From the NCBI RefSeq assembly GCF_018860755.1, contig NZ_JAHKPW010000066.1:1-34413 (forward strand): 34,413 nucleotides of DNA, given 5' to 3'. The notes under the pieces were generated by a model. It was not told where the DNA came from. It worked only from the letters and a program-made list of their open reading frames with translations, and searched no databases. Shown here piece by piece: positions 1-6,796 of the stretch. The stretch comes from Colwellia sp. D2M02 (GTDB taxonomy: Bacteria > Pseudomonadota > Gammaproteobacteria > Enterobacterales > Alteromonadaceae). Position 1 is the stretch's first letter. Each line of letters starts with the position of its first letter. The position numbers were made by a program, and so were the translations under genes.

Positions 1-101
1 GGTTTAACAAATGTTTCTCTAGCAGCTACTTTTCCTGACTTCTTCGTTAAATTTACTTGCAATAGGCCAGCTATTGACGCGAAATTTACCTTGCTTATCA
101 T
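1..101 (-). other. Possible 5' end of an unidentified gene running off the left edge
   Basis: Reading leftward from an ATG at 101-99, a frame stays open to the window edge (33 codons) and encodes a basic, protein-like peptide (begins MISKVNFASIAGLLQ, later TKKSGKVAARETF). There is no convincing Shine-Dalgarno sequence; upstream bases are pyrimidine-rich. An adjacent frame on the same strand also reads plausibly (KQGKFRVNSWPIASKFNEE) before a stop, so the coding assignment is uncertain. It lies just beyond a 40-bp repeat (157-196) and could belong to a mobile or repeated element. I do not recognise the product. Confidence 0.22.
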
Positions 102-156
102 ATGAAAAGAAGAAAAACTATCAAGCTAGAGATTCTGAAGAATAATTTTTGATTAT

Positions 157-196
157 ATTTCAATTTGTTAAATACTTCTTAAACCTAGTTCAGGTT
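157..196 (-). repeat. Left copy of a 40-bp dispersed repeat (inverted relative to right-end copy)
   Basis: The reverse complement of 157-196 matches 34374-34413 at 35 of 40 positions, including an exact 18-base block (TATTTAACAAATTGAAAT). The match starts inside the TAA stop codon of the TraB-like gene and does not extend into its coding sequence. The two copies point outward, so any element body would lie outside the region bounded by them. Confidence 0.75.
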
Positions 197-1076
197 ATTT
201 AAATTTTTCGACCTTGTAACCGCGTTTCTCCAATAGCGCTAGTACACTATTGTCACCAACTAAGTGCCCTGCACCTACTAAGACGAATTCTTTGTCGTTA
301 TCTGTAAACATTTTTTCAATTTTTGGCAACCAGTTTTTATTACGATCGCTAAGTAATAGTTTTAATGTTTGCGGGTCTTCCTGCATCGGCGTAATAACAA
401 TATCTGCTAAAGCACTTTCATCACCTATACGCCAAGCTTTAATAAGCTGGGTAAATATACTTTTAAAATCTTTCATTTGTGACAAGTTAGATTTCATAAA
501 AGCTTCTTCGTTACCTAGCCCCATATTTGATAACATTTCTAGCTGAAAAGTGATGGTCTCTAAATACTCAATGCCTTTATTATCCTTGACCGCTAGTTGA
601 TTAAAATAAGCATCAACGCCCTCACCCGAAATATTTGAACGCTGTGCTTCCATCATTGCCATCATGGTAGTAATAAAGCCAGGTTTAAAACCGCTTAAAT
701 CATTCAAATTAGCGCCAAACCCTGCCATATATTCGCTCAACTGCTGATAGGTTCTTTTCGACAAAACATCAGTTAACTTTTTACCATTAGCGTAGCTCAT
801 TTTTTGCATCATTTGCGCCTGAAAATTGGTATCGGTTTGATCGGGCAGTTCAGTTTCAAGCACAATAGCATCTACCATTTTATAAACATCAGTAAACTCT
901 GCCGGCAAAGGAAATTCTGACACGGGTAAAATGTGTATTGTGCCACCAACATAAACAACATCATTATTTTTGGATACTTTCCATACTGATGATTCTGCAT
1001 TAGCCGCGCAAGAAAAGATTAGTCCTGCACATACTGTAATTGCCGTAGTTATTTTTTTTACTGTAAATTTTTTCAT
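195..1076 (-). CDS. TraB/GumN-family secreted protein
   Basis: This 293-aa protein has a typical signal peptide (about residues 1-27, ending SCAANA). The mature part starts with a GTIH motif (residues 45-48) and ends with VLVGAGHLVG, the two conserved glycine/histidine blocks of the TraB/GumN (Tiki-like) family. Family members are proposed metal-dependent proteases or erythromycin-esterase-like hydrolases, but the bacterial ones are poorly characterised, so substrate and role are unknown. It should be periplasmic. An AAGGGA ribosome-binding site lies just before the ATG. The stop codon abuts the left-end repeat. It appears monocistronic, with about 90 bases to the next minus-strand gene upstream. 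Family assignment is firm; function is not. Confidence 0.88.
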   Translation of the reverse strand: MKKFTVKKITTAITVCAGLIFSCAANAESSVWKVSKNNDVVYVGGTIHILPVSEFPLPAEFTDVYKMVDAIVLETELPDQTDTNFQAQMMQKMSYANGKKLTDVLSKRTYQQLSEYMAGFGANLNDLSGFKPGFITTMMAMMEAQRSNISGEGVDAYFNQLAVKDNKGIEYLETITFQLEMLSNMGLGNEEAFMKSNLSQMKDFKSIFTQLIKAWRIGDESALADIVITPMQEDPQTLKLLLSDRNKNWLPKIEKMFTDNDKEFVLVGAGHLVGDNSVLALLEKRGYKVEKFK

Positions 1077-1168
1077 TTTTATTCCCTTAGTTCGCTAATG
1101 CTACTTTGCATACTGTAAATATGTTTAATTAACGCTAGGTGCCGCTAATTTTTTACTTAATTGTATTT

Positions 1169-1336
1169 TTAATTGGACTGAAAATTATGCATTATACTTG
1201 CAATCATGCCTGTACCGCCCAAGCCAATAAATAAAAGAGTTAATACGCTAAGCCAAAAGCTTTTGCTACGTTCCTCTTTTTTAAAAGCTATGTAAGATAC
1301 TACAATAAATATAATTATCGTTGCTATTTTAATCAC
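1169..1336 (-). CDS. Small two-helix membrane protein (55 aa)
   Basis: A GTG-started frame encodes 55 residues beginning IKIATIIIFIVVSYIAF, then a charged loop (KKEERSKS), then a second hydrophobic stretch (FWLSVLTLLFIGLGGTG), ending HNFQSN. Two transmembrane helices are evident and there is no cysteine. It starts 12 bases after the stop of the 85-aa secreted-protein gene and is probably cotranscribed with it. The ribosome-binding site is weak: the purine run AAAGAGA sits far upstream, at the end of the preceding gene. The stop-bounded frame, the hydrophobic/charged pattern and the tight spacing support a real gene. The family is not recognised. Confidence 0.6.
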   Translation of the reverse strand: MIKIATIIIFIVVSYIAFKKEERSKSFWLSVLTLLFIGLGGTGMIASIMHNFQSN

Positions 1337-1348
1337 AGTAACTAACCA

Positions 1349-1606
1349 TTAAATCTCTTTTTCTGAAATAGACAGTAATAGTTCCGCTAACGTTTTCTTT
1401 TGTCCTACGGCATTATGTTCCGTGGCTGGTTTTTCCATCTCAGCAATAAGCGATGGCATCGATTGCTCAATACTTTGTACGGCAACCTTACTCATTTCTC
1501 GCTTCATTTCATGAGTCACTTGAGCCGCACTAACCGATAGGCTCATTGATGACAATAAAACAGTTAACGTAATTGTTGTTAGTTTTTTATTTAATATAGT
1601 TTTCAT
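1349..1606 (-). CDS. Small secreted protein of unknown function (85 aa)
   Basis: The N-terminus is a signal peptide (MKTILNKKLTTITLTVLLSS, cleavage probably after VSA near residue 27). The remaining roughly 58 residues are hydrophilic and probably helical, with many Glu, Lys, Met and Ser, and no cysteines. An AAGGTAG ribosome-binding site precedes the ATG. The 55-aa membrane protein gene follows after 12 bases. Upstream lies a 339-base non-coding region with a tandem CCTTAT motif (1818-1838) that is repeated in front of the ToxR-like regulator gene, so this gene may belong to that regulator's targets. I do not recognise the family. Confidence 0.72.
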   Translation of the reverse strand: MKTILNKKLTTITLTVLLSSMSLSVSAAQVTHEMKREMSKVAVQSIEQSMPSLIAEMEKPATEHNAVGQKKTLAELLLSISEKEI

Positions 1607-1817
1607 AATATCTACCTTTGTAGTTGTGTGACTCTGTATTGATTAAGTAATTAAGTTTCGTTTAGCCTACGCCCTTTAATACTTCGTTTTTGTCGTCCTG
1701 TGCTGTTGACAAGAGCAAGGTTAAAGCACTGATACAGCAAAGTCGCTTACCAAAGCAATAGCGATATATTTATGAGAAAAAAACAACATAAGTTATTGTT
1801 TTGAAATTACTTTTATT

Positions 1818-1838
1818 AAACCTTATCAAAACCTTATA
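1818..1838. promoter_or_regulatory. Tandem CCTTAT operator-like motif, copy 1
   Basis: CCTTAT at 1821-1826 and again at 1832-1837, separated by CAAAA, gives an 11-bp period. This spacing is typical of direct-repeat sites bound by OmpR/PhoB-type winged-helix regulators. The 21-bp block, flanks included, is identical to 6673-6693 in the promoter region of the ToxR-like regulator. It lies 212 bases upstream of the 85-aa secreted-protein gene. Confidence 0.55.
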
Positions 1839-1897
1839 TTGCTTTTTTTACTAACAGAAGTGCATTTTTTAGATAAATGAAGGAGATGAAATAACAA

Positions 1898-1920
1898 AAG
1901 CCGCTACCGTTTAGCGGCTT
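1898..1920 (-). terminator. Rho-independent terminator of the VOC-family gene
   Basis: A perfect 9-bp stem (AAGCCGCTA / TAGCGGCTT, arms 1898-1906 and 1912-1920, loop 5) is followed on the minus strand by TTGTTATTT. It sits 25 bases past the VOC gene stop. Confidence 0.8.
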
Positions 1921-1945
1921 GAAAAGAGGTAATTAAATACTAATA

Positions 1946-2446
1946 TTAATACGCGCCTGCAGCATAAGTCAGCTCATAACTATGGCTATAGATTTCCAGA
2001 ATATTGCCAAAAGGGTCTTCCATGTAAATCATACGGTAAGGTTTTTCATCAGGATAATAATAACGTGGTGCTTTCATGCGTTTTTTACCGCCAGCCGCCA
2101 CTATCTTTTCAACTAGTTCCTCTAAGTTAGGATCTTGGACACAAAAGTGAAATACGCCTGTTTTCCAATATTCAAAATTGTCTTTTGGGCTTTCTTGATT
2201 AGCAAATTCAAATAACTCAACCCCAATACGGTCACCTGTAGATAAATGAGCAATTTTGAATTTACTCCATTTGACACCAAAGACATCAGTACACATTTCA
2301 CCAATAGGGCTATTGTCTTCAATGATTTCTGTTGGTTGCATAATTAAATACCAACCTAATACTTCAGTATAAAACTCAACGGCCTTTTCTAAATTAGGCA
2401 CCGAAATACCAATATGTGAAAATGTTCTGGGATACGCTTTACTCAT
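1946..2446 (-). CDS. VOC-superfamily (glyoxalase/dioxygenase fold) protein
   Basis: A 166-aa cytosolic protein with two beta-alpha-beta-beta-beta modules. The visible candidate metal ligands fit the vicinal-oxygen-chelate fold: His11 (FSHIGISV), Glu77 or Glu80 (VELFEF), His100 (VFHFCVQDP) and Glu151 (DPFGNILEIYSH). Such proteins include lactoylglutathione lyases, extradiol dioxygenases and fosfomycin/bleomycin resistance proteins; the DPFGN-LE block is generic, so the substrate cannot be named. It is transcribed divergently from a LysR regulator across a 93-bp gap, the classic layout of a LysR regulator and its target, which suggests induction by a small metabolite or toxicant. A strong terminator follows. 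The start ATG has a GAGAGGAAAA-type purine-rich site upstream. Confidence 0.85.
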   Translation of the reverse strand: MSKAYPRTFSHIGISVPNLEKAVEFYTEVLGWYLIMQPTEIIEDNSPIGEMCTDVFGVKWSKFKIAHLSTGDRIGVELFEFANQESPKDNFEYWKTGVFHFCVQDPNLEELVEKIVAAGGKKRMKAPRYYYPDEKPYRMIYMEDPFGNILEIYSHSYELTYAAGAY

Positions 2447-2509
2447 ATTATTTTCCTCTCAAAGTTGATAGTAAAATAATAAAACACATAGTACATTACT
2501 AAAAATAAT

Positions 2510-2526
2510 CATTTATTATAATAATG
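2510..2526. promoter_or_regulatory. Candidate LysR operator between VOC gene and regulator
   Basis: CATTTATTATAATAATG is an imperfect palindrome, AT-rich and with T-N11-A character, lying in the 93-bp divergent intergenic region. LysR-type regulators usually bind such sites. The region is very AT-rich, so a chance palindrome is possible. Confidence 0.35.
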
Positions 2527-2539
2527 AGTACAACCTGTA

Positions 2540-3412
2540 ATGATAAATCAAACTTGGTTACATACATTTTGCACCCTCGTTGATGTAGGTCATTTCACAT
2601 TAACAGCACAAAGACTCTATATGACACAGTCAGGTGTTAGCCAACACGTCAAAAAACTCGAAAGCCAACTGTCTACTGAGCTACTCCTTAGAGAAGGTAA
2701 GTCATTTACCTTAACCGAGGCTGGGATAAAGCTTTATCAGCAAGGACAAGCACTTTTAATATCGTTGAATAAGCTTGAGCAAGAAATAAAAAAAGATGAT
2801 AAATATAAAGGGCGAATAAAAATACAATCACCCGGTAGCATTGGTCTAAAACTATATCCGTATTTACTTACGTTACAAAAAAAACACCCTGATCTTATTA
2901 TCGATTATACCTTCGCGCCCAATACTGCGATTGAAAAATCGATTATAGAGCAGCAGTGTCATTTAGGCTTAATGACCGAAATAAGTAAATCACCGTCTGT
3001 AAATAGTAAGGAAATTTCAGTTGAGCCTTTAGTCCTTATTACACCTATTGACATTATTCATGTAGATTGGCCAATATTAATGCAGTTGGGGTTTATATCG
3101 CACCCCGATGCAAGCCATCATGGGCAATTATTATTAAGTAAAAATTTTGTTGAGTTTGATCATGTAAATCAATTTATGCATAAAGGTTTTTCAAATCAGA
3201 TCAGTTTAATTTGTGAACCAATAAGCTATGGTATTGGCTTTACGATTTTACCATTATATGCTGCACACAGCTTCTCAAAGCAAAGTAAAATTCGAATTCA
3301 TACCTTATCAGTCCCAGTATATGAGTCAATCTACTTAAGCTTTTGCAACAAATCCATAATTAACGAAAGGACGAAATTTATTACTTCATCTATCAAAGAT
3401 TATTTAACCTAA
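2540..3412 (+). CDS. LysR-type transcriptional regulator
   Basis: A 290-aa regulator. The N-terminal winged helix-turn-helix spans roughly residues 1-60 (WLHTFCTLVDVGHFTLTAQ, then TQSGVSQHVKKLE as recognition helix, then LLLREGKSFTLTEAG), the LysR signature. Residues from about 90 onward form the periplasmic-binding-protein-like effector domain (KGRIKIQSPGSIGLKLYPYL...). Length is normal for the family. It is divergent from the VOC-family gene, which is the most probable target, and LysR proteins usually also repress their own gene. The ATG lacks a strong ribosome-binding site (CAACCTGTA). A shared bidirectional terminator lies downstream. The effector is unknown. Confidence 0.93.
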   Translation: MINQTWLHTFCTLVDVGHFTLTAQRLYMTQSGVSQHVKKLESQLSTELLLREGKSFTLTEAGIKLYQQGQALLISLNKLEQEIKKDDKYKGRIKIQSPGSIGLKLYPYLLTLQKKHPDLIIDYTFAPNTAIEKSIIEQQCHLGLMTEISKSPSVNSKEISVEPLVLITPIDIIHVDWPILMQLGFISHPDASHHGQLLLSKNFVEFDHVNQFMHKGFSNQISLICEPISYGIGFTILPLYAAHSFSKQSKIRIHTLSVPVYESIYLSFCNKSIINERTKFITSSIKDYLT

Positions 3413-3447
3413 TAACGCACTTTCCCTTTTGATAATTAATAGATAAA

Positions 3448-3480
3448 AAAATACCAGTCAAATCAATTGACTGGTATTTT
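3448..3480. terminator. Bidirectional terminator between LysR and M16 genes
   Basis: A perfect 14-bp stem (3448-3461 with 3467-3480; core ACCAGTCAA/TTGACTGGT, loop ATCAA). The flanking A and T runs give a U-tract on both strands, so it can end the LysR transcript and the converging M16 protease transcript. Confidence 0.88.
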
Positions 3481-3539
3481 ATACTCAACAAGAGCGCCCT
3501 ATAAATGTGTATTTATCTTACAAGGTACTCACACACTGC

Positions 3540-6425
3540 CTAATGTTGGTAGTTAACCTGACTAGCAACTTTGGCTGCGTCAGTAATAACCACTTGATTA
3601 GCTAATTTAGCAAATGGCTTATCTTGATATTTAGCGCCACGCAGTTGCACATTAACCCGCGCAGCATTTGGATTAGCTAATGTTGCCTGATAAAAGTTTT
3701 TCATGTCTTGCAAGGTTACTTGCTCAACTTGTGCAATTAACTTCGCTTTTGAGTCATAGTCCCAGTTTTCTTTTGACCAATCATCGAATATTGGAGAAAT
3801 CTCTTGATACAAGTTTTTAGGGGCTTCTGTCAGGCTCATTAATACACCAGACTTCATTTTATCAAAGCTTTCTTGTGATAGGTTATCAAGTAGTACTTTG
3901 TATTCTACCTTGAACTTATCAAAGCGTGTTTGCGCTTGGGCTAAGTCCATGACCGGAGACTGAATAAAAAGCCCAATACCCGCATATTCATTTAATGGAT
4001 AATCAGTTGCACCTACCGCATAACCTAGCTGCTCTTCGGTGCGTAATTGGTTAAACGCTTCAAATGAAAAATGGTTCGCTAAAATTTTTGCTGTTGCTAA
4101 AGACTTATAACCTTTATCGGCATGAAAGTGCACATCGAATAAGGCAATATCCGCCGCTGCAATGTCTTTCTGATAGCTCAGCACTTGTCCTGGTTTAGGT
4201 TGTAACAGTACGCTTTTAGCAAAACTGGTTTCTTGTCTGTCAGAGCCAAGCGCTTTGCTCACAACCGAGGCTACTTGCTCTAAATCAGCGGTACTATAGT
4301 TACCAAAAGCAAACACTCGTGGTTGATTATTTTTAGTCACTTTAGCAATCACCTTATTGAAGTCCGCTAAAGTCATCGACGATGCTGTATCAATTAATGC
4401 ACTATTTTCAAACTTATCCTTTTGCGCAACTTTTGCAAAAGCACCTTTAATTTGACGAAAAGCAAACTGCATTTGAATATTAGCGATATCACGCATATAC
4501 CTATCTTTTGCTTGGGCAAAGCTTTGCTCATCTATACTAGGTGATAACTCTTGCATTAAATTAGTTAATAGCACGCTTTGTTTGTCGGTAAAGCCATCAA
4601 CAAATAAAGTCATACCTTTGCCTGCAGATGCTTTAATACTAATTCCTGCTGCTTGTGCTTCAGACATCAGTAGGCTTTGCTTTAAGTTATAGGTATCTTG
4701 CCAAATTGCCAAAGCGACTTGAGTATTGATATCGCTCGCGGCTTCACCACTATTAATATCAACCTTAATAATACCTTTAGGTTGCTCTGCAAATAACTTA
4801 CTTGGGTAATGCCACACCTTCACGCCATCACGTTCAACCTTCAACTCAGGTTTTTGCTGGTTAGTGTTTTGCACTTTAATATCAAAGTTTTCAGGTAGTA
4901 AACGATTAACTAACGGTAACGCTAACTCTGCTTTGACCGCGCTTTTCCAGCTAGCCACTTCAGCGTCATTAATGTTTTCAATACGGTATTCGCCTGAATA
5001 AAAGTGTTGTTTTTCAGTGACTTTTTCATTTTTACTGATATACCAAATACGTAGGGTTTCTGGTGTTAATTGCGCTAAAACATTATCAATCGCTTGTGCG
5101 TCAAACTTTTCATAATAATATGGTGCATTTATCGCATAATTGGTTGTGTAGTTTTGCATACTATTAACTAGGTCGGCGACATAGCTAAATTCATCACCTT
5201 TCTCTAAAAATCGAAACTCGTTATCCAGTGAGGTTTTTATTTCGTGATAATACTTTTCATCAACACCTTGTGCTTTAATTAGGTCAATATACTGCATCAC
5301 CATAGCAACGATTTCATCGCGATTTTTCATGCCTTCGTCAGTCAGATCTAACGTAATACTTAATTCACCGTAGTTGCCATAATGATTTGGTGAAGCACCA
5401 GCATCTAGTGAACTAACCCAACCTTTAGCTTTTAGTAACTGTGCCGGTGTGCCAGGCATGTCAGAGCCTAATAGATAAGAGACAAAGTGATTAGGTTTTA
5501 CTTTAAAGTCCGCCATATTATTAGCAATAGTAAAATCTAACTTTAACTGCTTAACATCTTGGTTAGGTTTAAAGTATATTTTTTTGCCCGCAAGTTCCTT
5601 AAAGTTTAACGCTTGTTTAACTTGAGGTTTTTCAATGCCTTTATCTTTAATCGTTGTAAAGTGTTTTGTCGCTAATACTTCCATTTCATCTAAAGGTAAG
5701 TTACTTACCATAGACACTTTCATAATATTCGCTGAATAGTACTTATTATAAAAGTCGACAGTTTCTTGGTGAAGATTACTACCTTCTTTATTCGATAAGG
5801 TTTCTAGGTTACCAATTAAGAAGCGATTAGCGGCATGATCGCCCATCATACTTCTTGATAGCTTAAATTGAGCAAAAAAGTCTAGCTCACCGCGCATTGA
5901 CCACTCAGCATTAACGGCATTACGCTCTTTATCAGTATATTCAGGGTAAAGCTTTGGTGCTTTGAAAAAATCTGAGAATCTATCTAATGTTTCATCAAAG
6001 GCGTCGTTATTAACCTTGAACATATAGTTTGTATATGTCATCCATGTTGACGCATTCATTGTGCCGCCATTTTCTTTAAGGAACTCTGCATATTCGTTAG
6101 TTTCTGGGTATTTTTCAGTACCTAAAAAAAGTAAGTGCTCAAGGTAATGGGCTAAACCTTGTTGCTCCATAGGGTCTTGAAGTAAGCCAACTCCTAGATT
6201 TAATGCTGCCGCTGATTTTTCAGTCGTTGGATCCGATACTAATATAACTTCAATATTATTTGCTAACTTTAATGTTCGATATTCACGCTGATCATTTGGA
6301 CTAACCGCTAAGCTCGTTAACGGTGCTAATTGCTGCGAGGCCGTTGACGTATTTGTTGAAGGTGTTTGTGAGCAAGCAGTCATCAAAACAACGGCAATTG
6401 CACTTAAGGTAAATGTCTTTTTCAT
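3540..6425 (-). CDS. M16 (insulinase/pitrilysin-family) zinc metallopeptidase, lipoprotein
   Basis: From the ATG at 6425 this is a 961-aa protein. That start has an AAAGGA site seven bases upstream and yields a clean lipoprotein signal (MKKTFTLSAIAVVLMTAC, lipobox Cys18); the frame can be extended 11 codons but that would bury the signal. The inverted zinc site HxxEH is present as HYLEH near residues 93-97, followed downstream by the conserved Glu region (NAVNAEWSM). The order is catalytic M16 half, inactive M16 half, and middle and C-terminal domains, as in pitrilysin and insulysin. It probably degrades peptides at the inner face of an envelope membrane; sorting is not certain. It is divergent from a ToxR-like regulator, with an operator-like motif between them. 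Confidence 0.92.
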   Translation of the reverse strand: MKKTFTLSAIAVVLMTACSQTPSTNTSTASQQLAPLTSLAVSPNDQREYRTLKLANNIEVILVSDPTTEKSAAALNLGVGLLQDPMEQQGLAHYLEHLLFLGTEKYPETNEYAEFLKENGGTMNASTWMTYTNYMFKVNNDAFDETLDRFSDFFKAPKLYPEYTDKERNAVNAEWSMRGELDFFAQFKLSRSMMGDHAANRFLIGNLETLSNKEGSNLHQETVDFYNKYYSANIMKVSMVSNLPLDEMEVLATKHFTTIKDKGIEKPQVKQALNFKELAGKKIYFKPNQDVKQLKLDFTIANNMADFKVKPNHFVSYLLGSDMPGTPAQLLKAKGWVSSLDAGASPNHYGNYGELSITLDLTDEGMKNRDEIVAMVMQYIDLIKAQGVDEKYYHEIKTSLDNEFRFLEKGDEFSYVADLVNSMQNYTTNYAINAPYYYEKFDAQAIDNVLAQLTPETLRIWYISKNEKVTEKQHFYSGEYRIENINDAEVASWKSAVKAELALPLVNRLLPENFDIKVQNTNQQKPELKVERDGVKVWHYPSKLFAEQPKGIIKVDINSGEAASDINTQVALAIWQDTYNLKQSLLMSEAQAAGISIKASAGKGMTLFVDGFTDKQSVLLTNLMQELSPSIDEQSFAQAKDRYMRDIANIQMQFAFRQIKGAFAKVAQKDKFENSALIDTASSMTLADFNKVIAKVTKNNQPRVFAFGNYSTADLEQVASVVSKALGSDRQETSFAKSVLLQPKPGQVLSYQKDIAAADIALFDVHFHADKGYKSLATAKILANHFSFEAFNQLRTEEQLGYAVGATDYPLNEYAGIGLFIQSPVMDLAQAQTRFDKFKVEYKVLLDNLSQESFDKMKSGVLMSLTEAPKNLYQEISPIFDDWSKENWDYDSKAKLIAQVEQVTLQDMKNFYQATLANPNAARVNVQLRGAKYQDKPFAKLANQVVITDAAKVASQVNYQH

Positions 6426-6796
6426 GTTTATTCCTTTCTCTATAAGTTTGGCTGACATATATATTGCGACTAAGTGTTTTCCTTAGTTATCGCTTTGTTA
6501 GCTTATTCACTTTACTGATTATAATTATGTTAACGAAGGCTATTTTAGCAACCTAAGAGCATAAGTCGCTTATTGAAGCATTAGCATTAAATCCATCACA
6601 AAAATAAAACATAACCTTCTGTAAAATAAAGATAAAAAAACAAAAAAGCATCAATTAAAAACCAAAAAAAACAAACCTTATCAAAACCTTATAACTCCAT
6701 AAGGTTTATAGGTAACTTATTAATTAATATATTTTAATTGAGTTTTCGTTATTGAAATGTTAATTTAAAGCCTTGGTTATTTATTAGTGATAATTT
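6426..6796. other. Divergent intergenic region of M16 protease and ToxR-like regulator
   Basis: A 371-base AT-rich non-coding region. It must hold promoters for both divergent genes. The notable content is the tandem CCTTAT motif plus an overlapping palindrome at 6673-6706, about 90 bases before the regulator start. No small ORF stands out. Confidence 0.6.
6673..6706. promoter_or_regulatory. Tandem CCTTAT motif copy 2 with overlapping palindrome
   Basis: The block 6673-6693 is identical to 1818-1838: CCTTAT at 6676-6681 and 6687-6692, 11 bp apart. The second CCTTAT is also the left arm of a perfect inverted repeat, AACCTTAT (6685-6692) N6 ATAAGGTT (6699-6706). Three half-sites close to the regulator gene suggest autoregulation and control of the divergent M16 gene. 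Confidence 0.6.

Larger units (their letters stand above)
1607..1945. other. Non-coding region upstream of the small secreted-protein operon
   Basis: This stretch lacks credible ORFs. It holds the leader and promoter of the minus-strand 85-aa gene, a tandem CCTTAT motif at 1818-1838, and the transcription terminator of the VOC-family gene at 1898-1920. The remainder is AT-rich and shows nothing else I can support. Confidence 0.6.

Noticed and set aside
250-546. Plus-strand open frame inside the TraB-like gene
   Set aside because: Antisense to a well-supported gene, no ribosome-binding site, biased composition.
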